A stretch of DNA of 64,000 nt, taken from positions 1-64,000 of the forward strand of contig NZ_JAKKUV010000001.1 in assembly GCF_021864465.1 (NCBI RefSeq), written 5' to 3'. The notes below the pieces were generated by a model, which was not told the origin of the DNA, ran no database searches, and saw only the letters and a program-made list of their open reading frames with translations. The translations under genes were made by a program, and so were the position numbers. Below, in pieces: positions 32,541-42,999 of the stretch (the first letter of the stretch is position 1; every line of letters starts with the position of its first letter). This DNA is from Hyphobacterium sp. SN044 (GTDB lineage: Bacteria; Pseudomonadota; Alphaproteobacteria; Caulobacterales; Maricaulaceae).

Positions 32541-32726
32541 ACACAGCCCCCTGACTGCATGGCGACCCGGGACCAACAAAGGCCCTTGGTTCTGATCCCG
32601 TTTTTCGCGTTGAAGGGGAGTTTATACGCCTTCATTGGCGCATTAGCGATGTTTCTTATTGGGTCTGGGGCTGATTCGATATTTTGGTAACCCGGCAGGT
32701 AAACGGGCGGGCCGCCGGCGTCTGCG

Positions 32727-34787
32727 CTACCGGCCCTCGCGCCGCCAGGCAAGACCAAGCGTCGTCAGGATGATCAGCAATGCGATCAGGGCCGGGGCGA
32801 GCGGGGTGCGTTCCGCGGCGTGGACGATGAAACGCTCGTTCCGCGTCAGCCCGAGCCAGCTGCGGCCGGCCTGTACCGCGTCGGCGCGCGTCCGCCGCCA
32901 TTGCGGCAGGTCGATACTCCCGGCCTCGCCGATCGCGGCAAAGCCGCCATCACTGGTTTCGACCAACCCGCTCAAAGGCTCACGGGTCGGCACGAGGTTG
33001 GAGTATTCGCGCGGATTGAGCGGGCCGAGCGCAGCCACCGTGGTCAACTCGCCCGACCGCAGGCGGACCAGGCCGGTCGACCGGCCTTCGCGTTCCGCCG
33101 TGAACAGGCCCGGAGTGTCGCCGGCCTGCATGTCCACGGTCTCGCCTGACCCGTCGGGCCAGGTGATCTCCAGCGGCGGCGCGGCTTGGGCGAGGGTCCG
33201 GCGCTGCACTTCCAGCTGACCGTCGCGCACGACGGCGGAAAGATGTTCCTCGTCGAGTTCCGGCTCCTGCATCAGCCAGTGCGCGACCCGGCGGAACATT
33301 TCCGCGTCTGGACCGCCGCCTTCGAAACCGCGCCCCCAAAGCCATGACTGGTCCGAGAGCAGGATCGCGGCGCGGCCTTCGCCGGCGTGTGACAGCACCA
33401 GCAGCGGCCCGCCATCGGGCGCCTGCAACAGGGTTTCGCCGCCCAGCGGCGTGGCGTCGATGCGGCGGAACCAGCGGCCCCAGGGGGGTTCGCCCTCGGG
33501 CGGGGCCAGCCCGGCGGTCACCGGGTGACGCGCGCCGGTATCGGTCAGTTCCGGGCGGAACGGTCCCGTTGCGACATAGCCGGTCGGGCGCGCCGGGATG
33601 ACGGCCGCGAGCGGTGTGCGATAGATGCTCACCGGCGCGGCGAAGGGCGGCCCGGCGGTGACCAGCAGCGCCCCGCCATTCTCCACGTAACGGGCGATAT
33701 AGTCGAAATAGAGCGGCGGCATGATGCCCCGGCGGCGATACCGGTCGAAGATGACGAGGTCGAACTCGTCGAGGCTCTCGGCGAAGAGTTCACGCGTCGG
33801 GAAGGCGATCAGCGCCAGCTCGTCGATCGGCGTCGCGTCCTGCCGGTCGGGCGGGCGCAGAATGGTGAAGTGGACGAGATCGACCGATGGATCGGACTTC
33901 AAAAGGTCGCGCCAGGCTCGCGCGCCATTATGCGGCTCGCCGGTCACCAGAAGGACGCGCAGGCGATCGCGCACGCCGGTCACCGAAACCGCGGCGCGAT
34001 TGTTCACCAGCGACAATTCTTCCGGACCGGGCTCGACCTCGATCTCGACGACATTGGCGCCGCGGTGATCGATCGGGGCCTCGACCCGCGTGTCCTCGCC
34101 GATGGCCACGCGCGCCGTCACCGGGTCGCCGCCATCGATGCGGAAGGTCACGGTGGCTGTGCCGCTCATCGCGTCGTCCTCGACGCGCACGGTGAAGATG
34201 GCCGGATCGCCGACGAGGCCGTAGCGCGGCGATTCCACCACGATCAGGCGCCTGTCGCCCGCATCCGGGTCGCCCGCCATCAGGTGATGGAAGGGCGCAT
34301 CAAGGTCGATGGCGTTGGCATCGCCCGGTGCGTCGTGAATCTGGCCGTCCGTGATCGCGACCACGCCCGCCAGACGGTCCCGCGGCACCCCGGCCAGCGC
34401 CGAATTGAACGCGTCCATCACCAGGCTGCCGTCGGGTGATTGTGACATCTCGGCCTCGACCAGTTCCAGCGTGTCGTCGCGTTCCGCGAGCGACCGCAGT
34501 TCCGCGAGCGCCGCATTGGCCGCTTCGCTGCGTCCGCCGATCTCCATGGACTCGGTGCGGTCGGTCAGGACGACGGCGATATCCGGCAGCGGGTCGCGTT
34601 GTTCGTCGACCAGAGACGGGTTCATCAGTACCAGCGCGATCAGCAGCGCGGTCAGGGACCGCCAAAGCCAGCCATTCAGACGCATCAGCGCGCCGAACAG
34701 CGCAGCGACCACTGCAGTGCTGCTCAGCAGGGCAATGACCCAGACCGGCAGGATTGGCGCGAAATCGATCGTCGTGGCTTCGAACAT
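32727..34787 (-). CDS. Membrane protein with VWA-like/amidotransferase-like periplasmic domains, end of the MoxR operon
   Basis: The 686-residue protein has two N-terminal helices (about 12-60), then PDIAVVLTDRTESM, a degenerate von Willebrand A start (D-x-T-x-S in place of DxSxS). AGVVAITDGQIHDAP follows, and a central region contains LVIFDRYRRRGIMPPLYFDY and ALLVTAGPPFAAPVS, which is class-I amidotransferase-like. A C-terminal helix (about 660-682) anchors it again. ATG 34787 shares one base with the upstream stop (TGATG), so translation is coupled. It probably works with the MoxR ATPase and the next two proteins in envelope maintenance; the detailed role is unknown. Confidence 0.82.
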   Translation of the reverse strand: MFEATTIDFAPILPVWVIALLSSTAVVAALFGALMRLNGWLWRSLTALLIALVLMNPSLVDEQRDPLPDIAVVLTDRTESMEIGGRSEAANAALAELRSLAERDDTLELVEAEMSQSPDGSLVMDAFNSALAGVPRDRLAGVVAITDGQIHDAPGDANAIDLDAPFHHLMAGDPDAGDRRLIVVESPRYGLVGDPAIFTVRVEDDAMSGTATVTFRIDGGDPVTARVAIGEDTRVEAPIDHRGANVVEIEVEPGPEELSLVNNRAAVSVTGVRDRLRVLLVTGEPHNGARAWRDLLKSDPSVDLVHFTILRPPDRQDATPIDELALIAFPTRELFAESLDEFDLVIFDRYRRRGIMPPLYFDYIARYVENGGALLVTAGPPFAAPVSIYRTPLAAVIPARPTGYVATGPFRPELTDTGARHPVTAGLAPPEGEPPWGRWFRRIDATPLGGETLLQAPDGGPLLVLSHAGEGRAAILLSDQSWLWGRGFEGGGPDAEMFRRVAHWLMQEPELDEEHLSAVVRDGQLEVQRRTLAQAAPPLEITWPDGSGETVDMQAGDTPGLFTAEREGRSTGLVRLRSGELTTVAALGPLNPREYSNLVPTREPLSGLVETSDGGFAAIGEAGSIDLPQWRRTRADAVQAGRSWLGLTRNERFIVHAAERTPLAPALIALLIILTTLGLAWRREGR

Positions 34788-37495
34788 CACTGCCCCAGCC
34801 TTTCGAGCAGCGCGGGGACGTGAACCTGGTCAGCCTTGTAGTTCCCGGTCAGCGCGTACATGGCCAGATTGACACCGAACCGTTGCGCCAGTTCGCGCTG
34901 ACGATCGCCGCCATCCACCGGATAGAGCGCCGCCCCATTGGGACCGACCGCCCAGGCCGAGGCCCAGTCATTTGATCCGATCACCACGCCGGACGTGCCG
35001 TCGCGGGCCGCGCCGTCGGGATCGGCCTCGACCCAGACCGGGCCGCCCTGGAAGCGTCCGGGATAGGTGTCGAGCAGGTAGAAGCTTCGCGTGAGGACAT
35101 GGTCGGCCGCCATCTGCGCCAGCGACGGCACGTCGACCGACTCCAGCACCCGGACGAGGCCCGGATGCGGACGACCCGCGCGCAGAGCGGCGGTGTCGGC
35201 ATCCTGTGTGTCGAACACGATCAATCCGCCCGACTGCATATAGGCCGTCACGCGCGCGGCGGCTTCCGGCGACAGGGCGGGGGCGTCCTCGCGCACCGGC
35301 CAGTAGATCATCGGGAAGAAGACCAGCTCGTCGCTCTCGATATCGACGGCCATCGGCGCGATCGGTTCGATCGCGCTGCGCCGCATCAGCTGCTGGCTCA
35401 ACCCGGTCAGACCGGCGCGGCTGCGATTGTCGATCTCGGCATTGCCGGTTCGCACATAGGCGAAACGCAGATCGAGCGAGGCTTCCATTGCGAACTGGAT
35501 GTCGGTGTCCTGCGCCTCGGCGCGCGGGGCGAGGGCGGGCAAGAGGACGAGCACGGCCAGCGCTGCCACCGTGCCGCCGCGTGCGAAACGCGGCATCGCC
35601 AGCCGTCCCGCGAGCGCCAGAGCAATCAGCGCGTCGAGCGCCAAGAGGACCAGTGCGGCGGCGAGAAGGATACCGGCCAGAGGCGTCTGGCGCGGAGCGT
35701 CGAGATCGGCGAAGCGCACACCGCCGATCTCGGCCGGAAGCGCCCGGAGGCCATCACCGGAACGCAGCACGTTAAGCGCGGCGGAGACCGTACCGGCGCG
35801 ATAAAGCCCCGGCGGGGTTTCCGCGCTGGCGCGCGCCTGTTCGAACAGCTGTGCCGGGATCGGCCGCGCCGTAGCGGGCGGATCGGACAGACGGCCGCGG
35901 CCTTCGAGTGCGCGGTCGATGGCATAGGACCCGCCCTGCGCCGTCGATGGCGCGCCGCCGGAGGACAGGGACAGCGTCCGGCGCAGCATGCGCGGGAACA
36001 GGCCGGTCAGCGGCAGGTCGGACCATTCCGGCCCGGCGGTAACGTGGAAAAGAACGACCCAGCCCCGGCCGCGGCGGGCGGAGGTGACCAGCGGCGTGCC
36101 GTCCTCGAGCCGCGCCCAGACCCGGTCGTCGGTCGCCGTTCCCGGCTCGGCCAGTACCTGGCTGCGCACGACCGCCTCGGGGTCGGGTTCCAGTCCGGCG
36201 AATGGCGAGGTCGGCGCAAAGGGCGCCAGGCGTTGCGGCTCATCCCAGGCCAGCGCGCCGCCGAACATCCGGCCGCCTTCCCGTAGCGGGATGGGCAGGA
36301 GGTCGTCGCCGCGCGCGGCCAGGCGCGGACCGGCAAAGCGGATCAGCACGCCGCCCTGGTCGACGAAATCGGTGAGGCGCGGATCGTCGGTGCGCGCCGC
36401 GTCGACCATCACGATGATTGCCGGCGGGGTCTCCATCAGCGTGTCGAGGTTGGCGCGCTGAAGCTCGGCGAAGGGTTCGAGCGCCCGCGTCACATAGTGA
36501 AGCTCGGACAGCAGCGGCTGGCCGTCCTCGCTCGCGGCGTCGAGAATGCCGACGGTCGGCCGCCGCCAGGCATCGTCGGTCAGCTGGACCGCGCCGGCAG
36601 AGGTCTGCTCCAGGATCCGGATCGCGCTGACCCGGTTGCGCAATTCCAGCGGCAATTCGATCGTGGTGCGTACATCGCGCTGGCCGGCTTCGAACACGGC
36701 TTCGGCGCGGGCGACCGCACGGCCATCCTCGCTGGTGGCCTGCACCGTGACGGTGCGCGGCAGGCTGTCCTCGCTGCGCAGCACGTTGATCGCGAAGCCT
36801 TCCGGCGTCACTTCCGGCGGGGTCAGGGCCATGGCCGCACCCCCGGCATCGGGGCGGATTGCTGTCACGCGGCCAAGATCGGCCAGCGTTGAAGCCAGAT
36901 CGGCGTCGCCCTCGGTCCGCAGCCCGTCGGAAATCCACACCACGTCCAGCGCGCCGGGGAAATCGGCGGCGGCCAGGTGGCTGGTGGCATTGGCCCGGTC
37001 CGGAGACCAGGCCCGCGTCACCGCGGCTTCCAGCCTCCGGCGGGCCATGTCGGGATCGTCGAGCCGGATCTCGTCCGTACCGAGATCGGCGGTCAGGACG
37101 AGGGCGGCAGGCTGTCCGGCACTGTCCGCGCGGTTGATATGACGCTCGGCCTCGCGCTGGATCGCGTCCCAGGACGGATGCGACGCCCAGCCATTGTCGA
37201 CGACGAGCAGAAGCGGGCGCGGGGCCAGATTGTCCGGCTCCGGCTGCCAGACCGGGCGCGCCAGCGCGATGATGACCAGCGTCGCCAGAAGCAGTCGGAA
37301 CACGATCAGCCACCATGGCGCGTGATGCGGGGTCTCGGTGTCGTCCGGCGCATCGCGCAGCAGGCGCAGCGGCGGAAAGATCGCCCGCTTCGGCGGCGGC
37401 GGCGTGGCACGCAACAGCCGCCACAGGATCGGCAGGGTCAGAAGTCCAAGCAGCGCCAGCGGCGCGGCAAATCCGAGCGGGCCGAGCGTCCACAT
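34787..37495 (-). CDS. BatA-N-terminal/DUF4159 membrane protein
   Basis: The 902-residue protein begins with the double-transmembrane BatA N-terminal module (LGPLGFAAPLALLGLLTLPI to ALARPVWQPE, residues 1-85). A VWA-like region (LLLVVDNGWASHPSWD) and an amidotransferase-like region near 370-400 follow. Two more helices at about 625-670 lead to a DUF4159 domain (about 690-895, DLRFAYVRTGNAEIDNRSRA to TGNYKADQVHVPALLERLG). Fusion of BatA-N with DUF4159 is typical of alphaproteobacterial MoxR operons. It starts 4 bases after the DUF58 gene. The function is inferred only as envelope-associated. Confidence 0.88.
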   Translation of the reverse strand: MWTLGPLGFAAPLALLGLLTLPILWRLLRATPPPPKRAIFPPLRLLRDAPDDTETPHHAPWWLIVFRLLLATLVIIALARPVWQPEPDNLAPRPLLLVVDNGWASHPSWDAIQREAERHINRADSAGQPAALVLTADLGTDEIRLDDPDMARRRLEAAVTRAWSPDRANATSHLAAADFPGALDVVWISDGLRTEGDADLASTLADLGRVTAIRPDAGGAAMALTPPEVTPEGFAINVLRSEDSLPRTVTVQATSEDGRAVARAEAVFEAGQRDVRTTIELPLELRNRVSAIRILEQTSAGAVQLTDDAWRRPTVGILDAASEDGQPLLSELHYVTRALEPFAELQRANLDTLMETPPAIIVMVDAARTDDPRLTDFVDQGGVLIRFAGPRLAARGDDLLPIPLREGGRMFGGALAWDEPQRLAPFAPTSPFAGLEPDPEAVVRSQVLAEPGTATDDRVWARLEDGTPLVTSARRGRGWVVLFHVTAGPEWSDLPLTGLFPRMLRRTLSLSSGGAPSTAQGGSYAIDRALEGRGRLSDPPATARPIPAQLFEQARASAETPPGLYRAGTVSAALNVLRSGDGLRALPAEIGGVRFADLDAPRQTPLAGILLAAALVLLALDALIALALAGRLAMPRFARGGTVAALAVLVLLPALAPRAEAQDTDIQFAMEASLDLRFAYVRTGNAEIDNRSRAGLTGLSQQLMRRSAIEPIAPMAVDIESDELVFFPMIYWPVREDAPALSPEAAARVTAYMQSGGLIVFDTQDADTAALRAGRPHPGLVRVLESVDVPSLAQMAADHVLTRSFYLLDTYPGRFQGGPVWVEADPDGAARDGTSGVVIGSNDWASAWAVGPNGAALYPVDGGDRQRELAQRFGVNLAMYALTGNYKADQVHVPALLERLGQ

Positions 37496-37499
37496 CGCC

Positions 37500-38399
37500 T
37501 TACGCCTCCCGCGCCAGCGCGCGATAGAGGGCGAGGACGGCCTGCGTGGCCGGGCGGTCGGTGCGGTGCGTGACCAGCGTCCAGCCGGTGCGGCGGGCGA
37601 GTGCGGTCAGCGCCTCGCCGTGTTCCGCCCAGCGCTTGCGATAGGTCTTGCCGGCCTCTTCGGCGCGGCCGAAGAGCAGGCTGTCATGGCCCGACGGTGC
37701 TTCGAAACGCGTGCGGCCCTTGAAGGGAAATTCCTCTTCCATCGGATCGACGACGCGCAGCATCACGCCATGCGATTGCAGCGCCGCGAAGCGCGACAGG
37801 CGCGCCGACCAGGTCTCGATCGGGTCTAGGAAGTCGCTGGCCAGAACGGCCGTCCCGTAGCGCGACAGGCTGGGCGCCTCGACCGATTGCGAACTGCCCG
37901 GGCCGGTCGCGAGACGCGCGGCGACGCGCTCAAGGCCCAGCGCCCGTGTGCGCGCGCGTTCGGATTCGCCGAGCACCGCAACACGTTCGCCGCCGCGGGT
38001 CAGGAGCGCCGCCAGCGCGATCAGGCACACCGCCGCGCGATCCGACTTCAGCGGCAGGGCGTTCGAGGAGGCGAAGGTCATCGATGGCGACGCGTCGCGC
38101 CACAGCCAGACCGTGCTGGCCGCCTCGCGCTCATTCTCGCGCACGAACAGGCGCTGTGCCCGGGCCGACATGCGCCAGTCGACCGCCGCGGCCCCGTCCT
38201 CGGGACGGTGATGGCGGTATTCCCAGAAATTCTCGCCCGTGCCGCGCTGGCGGCGTCCATGGACGCCCTGTGCGACTGTCGCGGCGATCCGTTCGGCATC
38301 GGCCAGCAATTCGGGGAAGGGGCGCGCGGCCTCTTCCCCGGCCTGCCTCAGCCGGGTCAGCTTTTCCGAATCGTCATGCCGCGTGAAGGGAGAGGCCAT
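37500..38399 (-). CDS. DUF58 domain protein
   Basis: The 299-residue cytoplasmic protein carries the DUF58 core TGENFWEYRHHRPEDGAAAV then DWRMSARAQRLFVRENERE. A VWA-like fold follows (VWLWRDASPSMTFAS) and later VLASDFLDPIETW. DUF58 proteins are near-constant partners of MoxR ATPases and are thought to be their substrates or adaptors. It starts 9 bases after moxR ends and is followed within 4 bases by the BatA/DUF4159 gene. Confidence 0.92.
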   Translation of the reverse strand: MASPFTRHDDSEKLTRLRQAGEEAARPFPELLADAERIAATVAQGVHGRRQRGTGENFWEYRHHRPEDGAAAVDWRMSARAQRLFVRENEREAASTVWLWRDASPSMTFASSNALPLKSDRAAVCLIALAALLTRGGERVAVLGESERARTRALGLERVAARLATGPGSSQSVEAPSLSRYGTAVLASDFLDPIETWSARLSRFAALQSHGVMLRVVDPMEEEFPFKGRTRFEAPSGHDSLLFGRAEEAGKTYRKRWAEHGEALTALARRTGWTLVTHRTDRPATQAVLALYRALAREA

Positions 38400-38408
38400 G
38401 TGGCTGTT

Positions 38409-39413
<1,005 letters not shown>

Positions 39414-39503
39414 ACTGGGCTCCCTGACTCAGGTGGTGAGATTTGTAACAGAGGCGCACGCCCCGTTTGCGCCGGAGAATGGACGCGGGCGTGCGGAGTG
39501 TCC

Positions 39504-40070
39504 ATGTCCACAAGCCCGCATGACGGAAAAGCAATGCAGTCGCTGCTCGAGGCCGCGGCCTCGGCGGGCGACGGCCTGCCTCCGGTCGAAAAATGGAATC
39601 CCGCACACTGCGGCACCATGGACATGGAAATCCGGCGGGACGGGTCGTGGTGGCATGACGGGACGCGCATCACGCGCGACCGTCTGGTAAGGCTGTTTTC
39701 GACAATCCTGCGAAAAGATGACGATGGCGTTCATTATCTCGTGACGCCGGTGGAAAAGCAGGCCGTCCGCGTCGAGATCGCGCCCTTCCTGGCGGTGCGG
39801 GTCGACCGCGCCGAACGCGCCGGACGCCAGGTCCTGATCTTCACGACGAATCTCGGTGACCTCGCCGAAGCCGGGCCGGAGCATCCGATTCGCGTCGAGA
39901 TCGACCGCGCGACGAAGGAGCCGACGCCTTTCGTGCTGGTGCGGGGGCGGCTCGAGGCGCTGATCACGCGCCCTGTCTTCTACGAACTGGTCGAAATGGC
40001 GCAACAGGACGGCAACCGGCTGACCCTCGAATCGGGTGGAGAGACGTTTGAATTGGGGTCGGTCGCGTGA
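39504..40070 (+). CDS. DUF1285 family protein
   Basis: The 188-residue protein follows the DUF1285 pattern: PPVEKWNPAHCGTMDMEIRR then DGSWWHDGTRITR, LVRLFSTILRKDDDGVHYLV and TPVEKQAVRVEIAPF. ATG 39504 is preferred to GTG 39498 because ggag lies 5 bases upstream of it. DUF1285 proteins are cytoplasmic, of unknown function, and next to CoA-pyrophosphatase genes across alphaproteobacteria. It opens a tightly overlapping four-gene operon. Confidence 0.88.
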   Translation: MSTSPHDGKAMQSLLEAAASAGDGLPPVEKWNPAHCGTMDMEIRRDGSWWHDGTRITRDRLVRLFSTILRKDDDGVHYLVTPVEKQAVRVEIAPFLAVRVDRAERAGRQVLIFTTNLGDLAEAGPEHPIRVEIDRATKEPTPFVLVRGRLEALITRPVFYELVEMAQQDGNRLTLESGGETFELGSVA

Positions 40071-40675
40071 GCACACGCCCGCTGATCGACCTACTTCGGT
40101 CCAGGCTCGACCCGGTCGAGGGCGAGGATGCGCGCCCGCGGCGCGGCGACAACGACCTGAACGACGTCGTCTTCCCGGAGCGCACGCTGCGGCCTGCGGC
40201 GGTACTCGCTCCGCTTGTCCTGCACGACGGACCGCCGCGCTTCATCCTCACGCTGCGCGCCGATCACCTGCCGTCTCATGCCGGACAGGTCTCCTTTCCC
40301 GGCGGACGCGCCATGCCGGGCGAGACGCTGCCCCAGGCGGCGCTACGCGAAACCCAAGAGGAAATCGGCATCACGCCCGACCGGATCGACCTCGTCGGCC
40401 GTTTCGACAGCTACGAGACGGTGACCGGGTTTCACGTCACCCCCTTCGTCGGCATCGTGAAGCCGGGCTTCGAGATGCGGCCGGATCCCGGCGAAGTGGC
40501 CGACGTGTTCGAAACGCCATTCGAATGGCTGATGGATGCCGCCAATCACGAGACCCACGAACGCGAATTCCAGGGCCGGATGCGCCGTTATTACGCCATG
40601 CCATGGGAAGGGCGCTATATCTGGGGGGCGACGGCTGGCATGCTGCGGGCCCTGCACGAAAGGCTGTATGACTAG
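40067..40675 (+). CDS. CoA pyrophosphatase (NudL-type Nudix hydrolase)
   Basis: The 202-residue protein has LRADHLPSHAGQVSFPGG, the CoA-diphosphatase motif. It is joined to a perfect Nudix box GGRAMPGETLPQAALRETQEEIG (split here: G-x5-E-x7-RE-x2-EE-x-G). It would cleave CoA and acyl-CoA derivatives to 4'-phosphopantetheine and 3',5'-ADP. Its GTG start at 40067 overlaps the DUF1285 stop (GTGA). Confidence 0.9.
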   Translation: MSTRPLIDLLRSRLDPVEGEDARPRRGDNDLNDVVFPERTLRPAAVLAPLVLHDGPPRFILTLRADHLPSHAGQVSFPGGRAMPGETLPQAALRETQEEIGITPDRIDLVGRFDSYETVTGFHVTPFVGIVKPGFEMRPDPGEVADVFETPFEWLMDAANHETHEREFQGRMRRYYAMPWEGRYIWGATAGMLRALHERLYD

Positions 40676-40677
40676 CC

Positions 40678-41130
40678 ATGCTCAGACTGACCCTGATCGA
40701 GATCATCCTCTTCCTCCTGCCCTTCGCGGTCTATGGCGCCTGGCGGCTCTTGCAGACCAATGTGCCGGCGGACCCGCGCCCGATGCCGAGCGTGCTGCTC
40801 GGCGTGATCGGCGGGCTATTGGCTGCCATCGGGCTTGTCGCACTCGTCGTTGTCGGCGAGCGTACCGGCGATCCGGGCAGCGGGCGCTATGTGCCGGCTC
40901 GCTACGAGGACGGTCAGATGCGTCATTCCGGATTCACCGACGAGGCCGAGGAACGCGGCGTCCTGCCAGGCCGGCCTTTCGGTGCGGAGACGACGCGGGA
41001 AGACGAAGACCCCGGTGCGTTCGACGCACCGGATGCGGACCCCGCGCCTGAACCGGACGTGCCCGAGGACGCTGAGACCGAGGCACCGCCCGCCAATCCC
41101 ACGGAAGACGCCTCTGGCGACCCGCAATGA
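40678..41130 (+). CDS. DUF6111-like small membrane protein with acidic tail
   Basis: The 150-residue protein has two helices (about 5-24 and 38-60). After them comes a short conserved segment (GDPGSGRYVPARYEDGQMRH) and a long Asp/Glu/Pro tail (about 100-150, DAPDADPAPEPDVPEDAETE). The N-terminal pattern LIEIILFLLPFAVYGAWRL and its place between a Nudix and a CCA gene match the DUF6111 family. It starts 2 bases after the Nudix stop, and its stop overlaps the cca start (ATGA). Confidence 0.78.
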   Translation: MLRLTLIEIILFLLPFAVYGAWRLLQTNVPADPRPMPSVLLGVIGGLLAAIGLVALVVVGERTGDPGSGRYVPARYEDGQMRHSGFTDEAEERGVLPGRPFGAETTREDEDPGAFDAPDADPAPEPDVPEDAETEAPPANPTEDASGDPQ

Positions 41131-42338
41131 TCTCACCCGACCGTCTCGAACCGGACGAGCATGACTGGCTGATCGCACCGGCCACACGGCGGGTGATCGC
41201 GGCGCTCGAAGCGGCCGAACCGCATTCGGCGCGCTTTGTCGGCGGCTGCGTGCGCAATGCGCTGCTGCGCCAGCCGGTCGACGACATCGACATCGCCACG
41301 ACGCTGGTGCCCGAACGCGCCGCCGAGGCTCTCAAAGCCGCCGGCATCGCCGTGCACGAGACCGGGATTGCCCACGGCACGCTGACCGCCGTCGCCGATC
41401 ACCAGCCCTTCGAGATCACCACGCTCCGCCGCGATGTCTCGACCGATGGCCGCCGCGCCACCGTCGCCTTCACCACCGACTGGGCCGAGGACGCGCGGCG
41501 CCGCGACTTCACGCTGAACGCCATCTATGCCGAGCCGGACGGCACGCTGATCGACTACGCCTCGGGCGTTGAAGACGCGCTGCACCGGCGCATCCTGTTC
41601 ATCGGACGGCCCGAGGACCGGATTGCCGAAGACTATCTGCGCATTCTGCGCTTCTTCCGATTCTTCGCCTGGTATGGCCATGGCGAGCCGGACCCGGATG
41701 CGCTCGCGGCCTGCGCCGCGATGAGGGACGGCCTCGCCCACCTCTCCGCCGAACGGGTGTGGAAGGAAACGAAAAAGCTTCTCGCCGCCGAAGACCCGTG
41801 CGCCTCGCTCGCCGCGATGGACGAGGCGGACGTGATGACGGCGCTCTACGGTCCGCTTGATCGCACACGGCTGGACCGGCTGGTGGAGATGGGTGAGGCG
41901 GACGCCTTCCTGCGCTTCCTTGCCCTCTGCCCGGACGACGCGGCCGGCGAGACGCTGGCGCAGGGCATGAAGATGTCCAATGCCGCGAAGGACCGGCTGC
42001 GCACCGCGCTCGATCCGGACTTCGCCGCCGCCGTGTTGGCCAACTGGCAGACCCGCGCCGGGCTGGAAAAGCTGGTCTATCGCAAGGGCAATGAGGCCGT
42101 CGCCGACCGGCTCGCGCTCAACTTCGCGTCACAGGAAACCCCGCCCGAAGGCTGGGGCGGCGCGCTCGCCCATGCCCGCAGCTTTCACCCGCCCGTCTTC
42201 CCGGTCACCGGCGCCGACCTGCTCGCCGCGGGCATGGAGAAAGGCCCGCAACTTGGGGAAACCCTGACCCGCCTCGAGGACCGCTGGGTGGAGTCGCGCT
42301 TTGCGCTGATGCGGGATGAGTTGCTGGGTTCCCTCTAG
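41127..42338 (+). CDS. cca: CCA tRNA nucleotidyltransferase/poly(A)-polymerase-like
   Basis: The 403-residue protein has the class II nucleotidyltransferase head: RFVGGCVRNALL with GGxVR, then DDIDIATTLVPE with the metal-binding DxD. RRDFTLNAIYAEPDGTLIDY and EDYLRILRFFRFFAWYG from the neck follow. It adds or repairs the CCA end of tRNAs. Interestingly, the tRNA-Met in this window already encodes CCA, so repair is likely its role there. The ATG overlaps the upstream stop. BIME-like hairpins begin 3 bases after the stop and may end the transcript. Confidence 0.9.
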   Translation: MISPDRLEPDEHDWLIAPATRRVIAALEAAEPHSARFVGGCVRNALLRQPVDDIDIATTLVPERAAEALKAAGIAVHETGIAHGTLTAVADHQPFEITTLRRDVSTDGRRATVAFTTDWAEDARRRDFTLNAIYAEPDGTLIDYASGVEDALHRRILFIGRPEDRIAEDYLRILRFFRFFAWYGHGEPDPDALAACAAMRDGLAHLSAERVWKETKKLLAAEDPCASLAAMDEADVMTALYGPLDRTRLDRLVEMGEADAFLRFLALCPDDAAGETLAQGMKMSNAAKDRLRTALDPDFAAAVLANWQTRAGLEKLVYRKGNEAVADRLALNFASQETPPEGWGGALAHARSFHPPVFPVTGADLLAAGMEKGPQLGETLTRLEDRWVESRFALMRDELLGSL

Positions 42339-42340
42339 GC

Positions 42341-42510
42341 GTCACCCCGGCGGAAGCCGGGGTCCAGAATTTCCATCAAACTGGATTCCGGCGTTCGCCG
42401 GAATGACGTCAATATTCCAACCTTTTCGATCTGCCCCGGATTCATTCCGGGGCCTACCTTCGGTGCGAACCTGTCTCTGACGGTAGGTCCCGGCACAAGG
42501 CCGGGACGAG
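42341..42510. repeat. BIME-like mosaic of four hairpins after cca
   Basis: The order is gtcaccccggcg...gccggggtccag, a 13-base A/T-rich spacer, then ctggattccgg...ccggaatgac (42381-42407). The two hairpins are head to head, so the whole is bounded by GTCA and TGAC. A second pair follows: ccccggattcattccgggg, and gtcccggcac...gccgggac flanked by cctacc/ggtagg. The same two-pair order recurs at 53185-53354. Confidence 0.8.
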
Positions 42511-42517
42511 CGCGAAT

Positions 42518-42994
42518 TCAGTCCTGATCCGGTCGCGAGATAAGCCAGGCGATGCTCCCGGTTGCCAAGCAAATCGCAACAAACACAGCAGAAAAAAGTG
42601 CAAATACAGCAACTTCAGCCTGAGCGATGCGCTCACTGTTTTCATGAGAGAAGGTGGCTGGAAGCAAGACGGGCATAAGCAAGCCGAGCGCAACAATCAG
42701 GCTGACGGCGATCGCATGACCAAAGCTTTTCCAACCGAATTTGTAGGCAATGACGGACGCCAGGAGGCCGAAGAAAAAGGCAATCGCTGCAGCAAAAGGC
42801 GCCGCGAAAATAAGGAAAACGGTCAAAATCCCTACGAACACGCGGATTGAGCTAGGATCGTCCCAGCGAACCGTTTGTCCGGTAAAAACCACTGCTATCG
42901 CGATCGCGATGGCCAGTCCGGCAAACACCGCCGCAGGGATCATTCCCCTTATCAGGCGGCCAAGTGGCGCCGGGGATTGATCGGCTGACGGCAT
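42518..42994 (-). CDS. Four-helix membrane protein of unknown function
   Basis: The 158-residue protein has four hydrophobic helices (about 18-38, 52-82, 93-113, 128-152) and short polar ends. Its DNA is visibly more A/T-rich than its neighbours, with codons such as AAA, GCA and ACA frequent, suggesting acquisition. ATG 42994 follows gagggag with almost no spacing; M18 is an alternative start. It starts 5 bases past the hemF stop, so it may be read from the hemF transcript. No family is recognised. Confidence 0.6.
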   Translation of the reverse strand: MPSADQSPAPLGRLIRGMIPAAVFAGLAIAIAIAVVFTGQTVRWDDPSSIRVFVGILTVFLIFAAPFAAAIAFFFGLLASVIAYKFGWKSFGHAIAVSLIVALGLLMPVLLPATFSHENSERIAQAEVAVFALFSAVFVAICLATGSIAWLISRPDQD

Positions 42995-42999
42995 CTCCC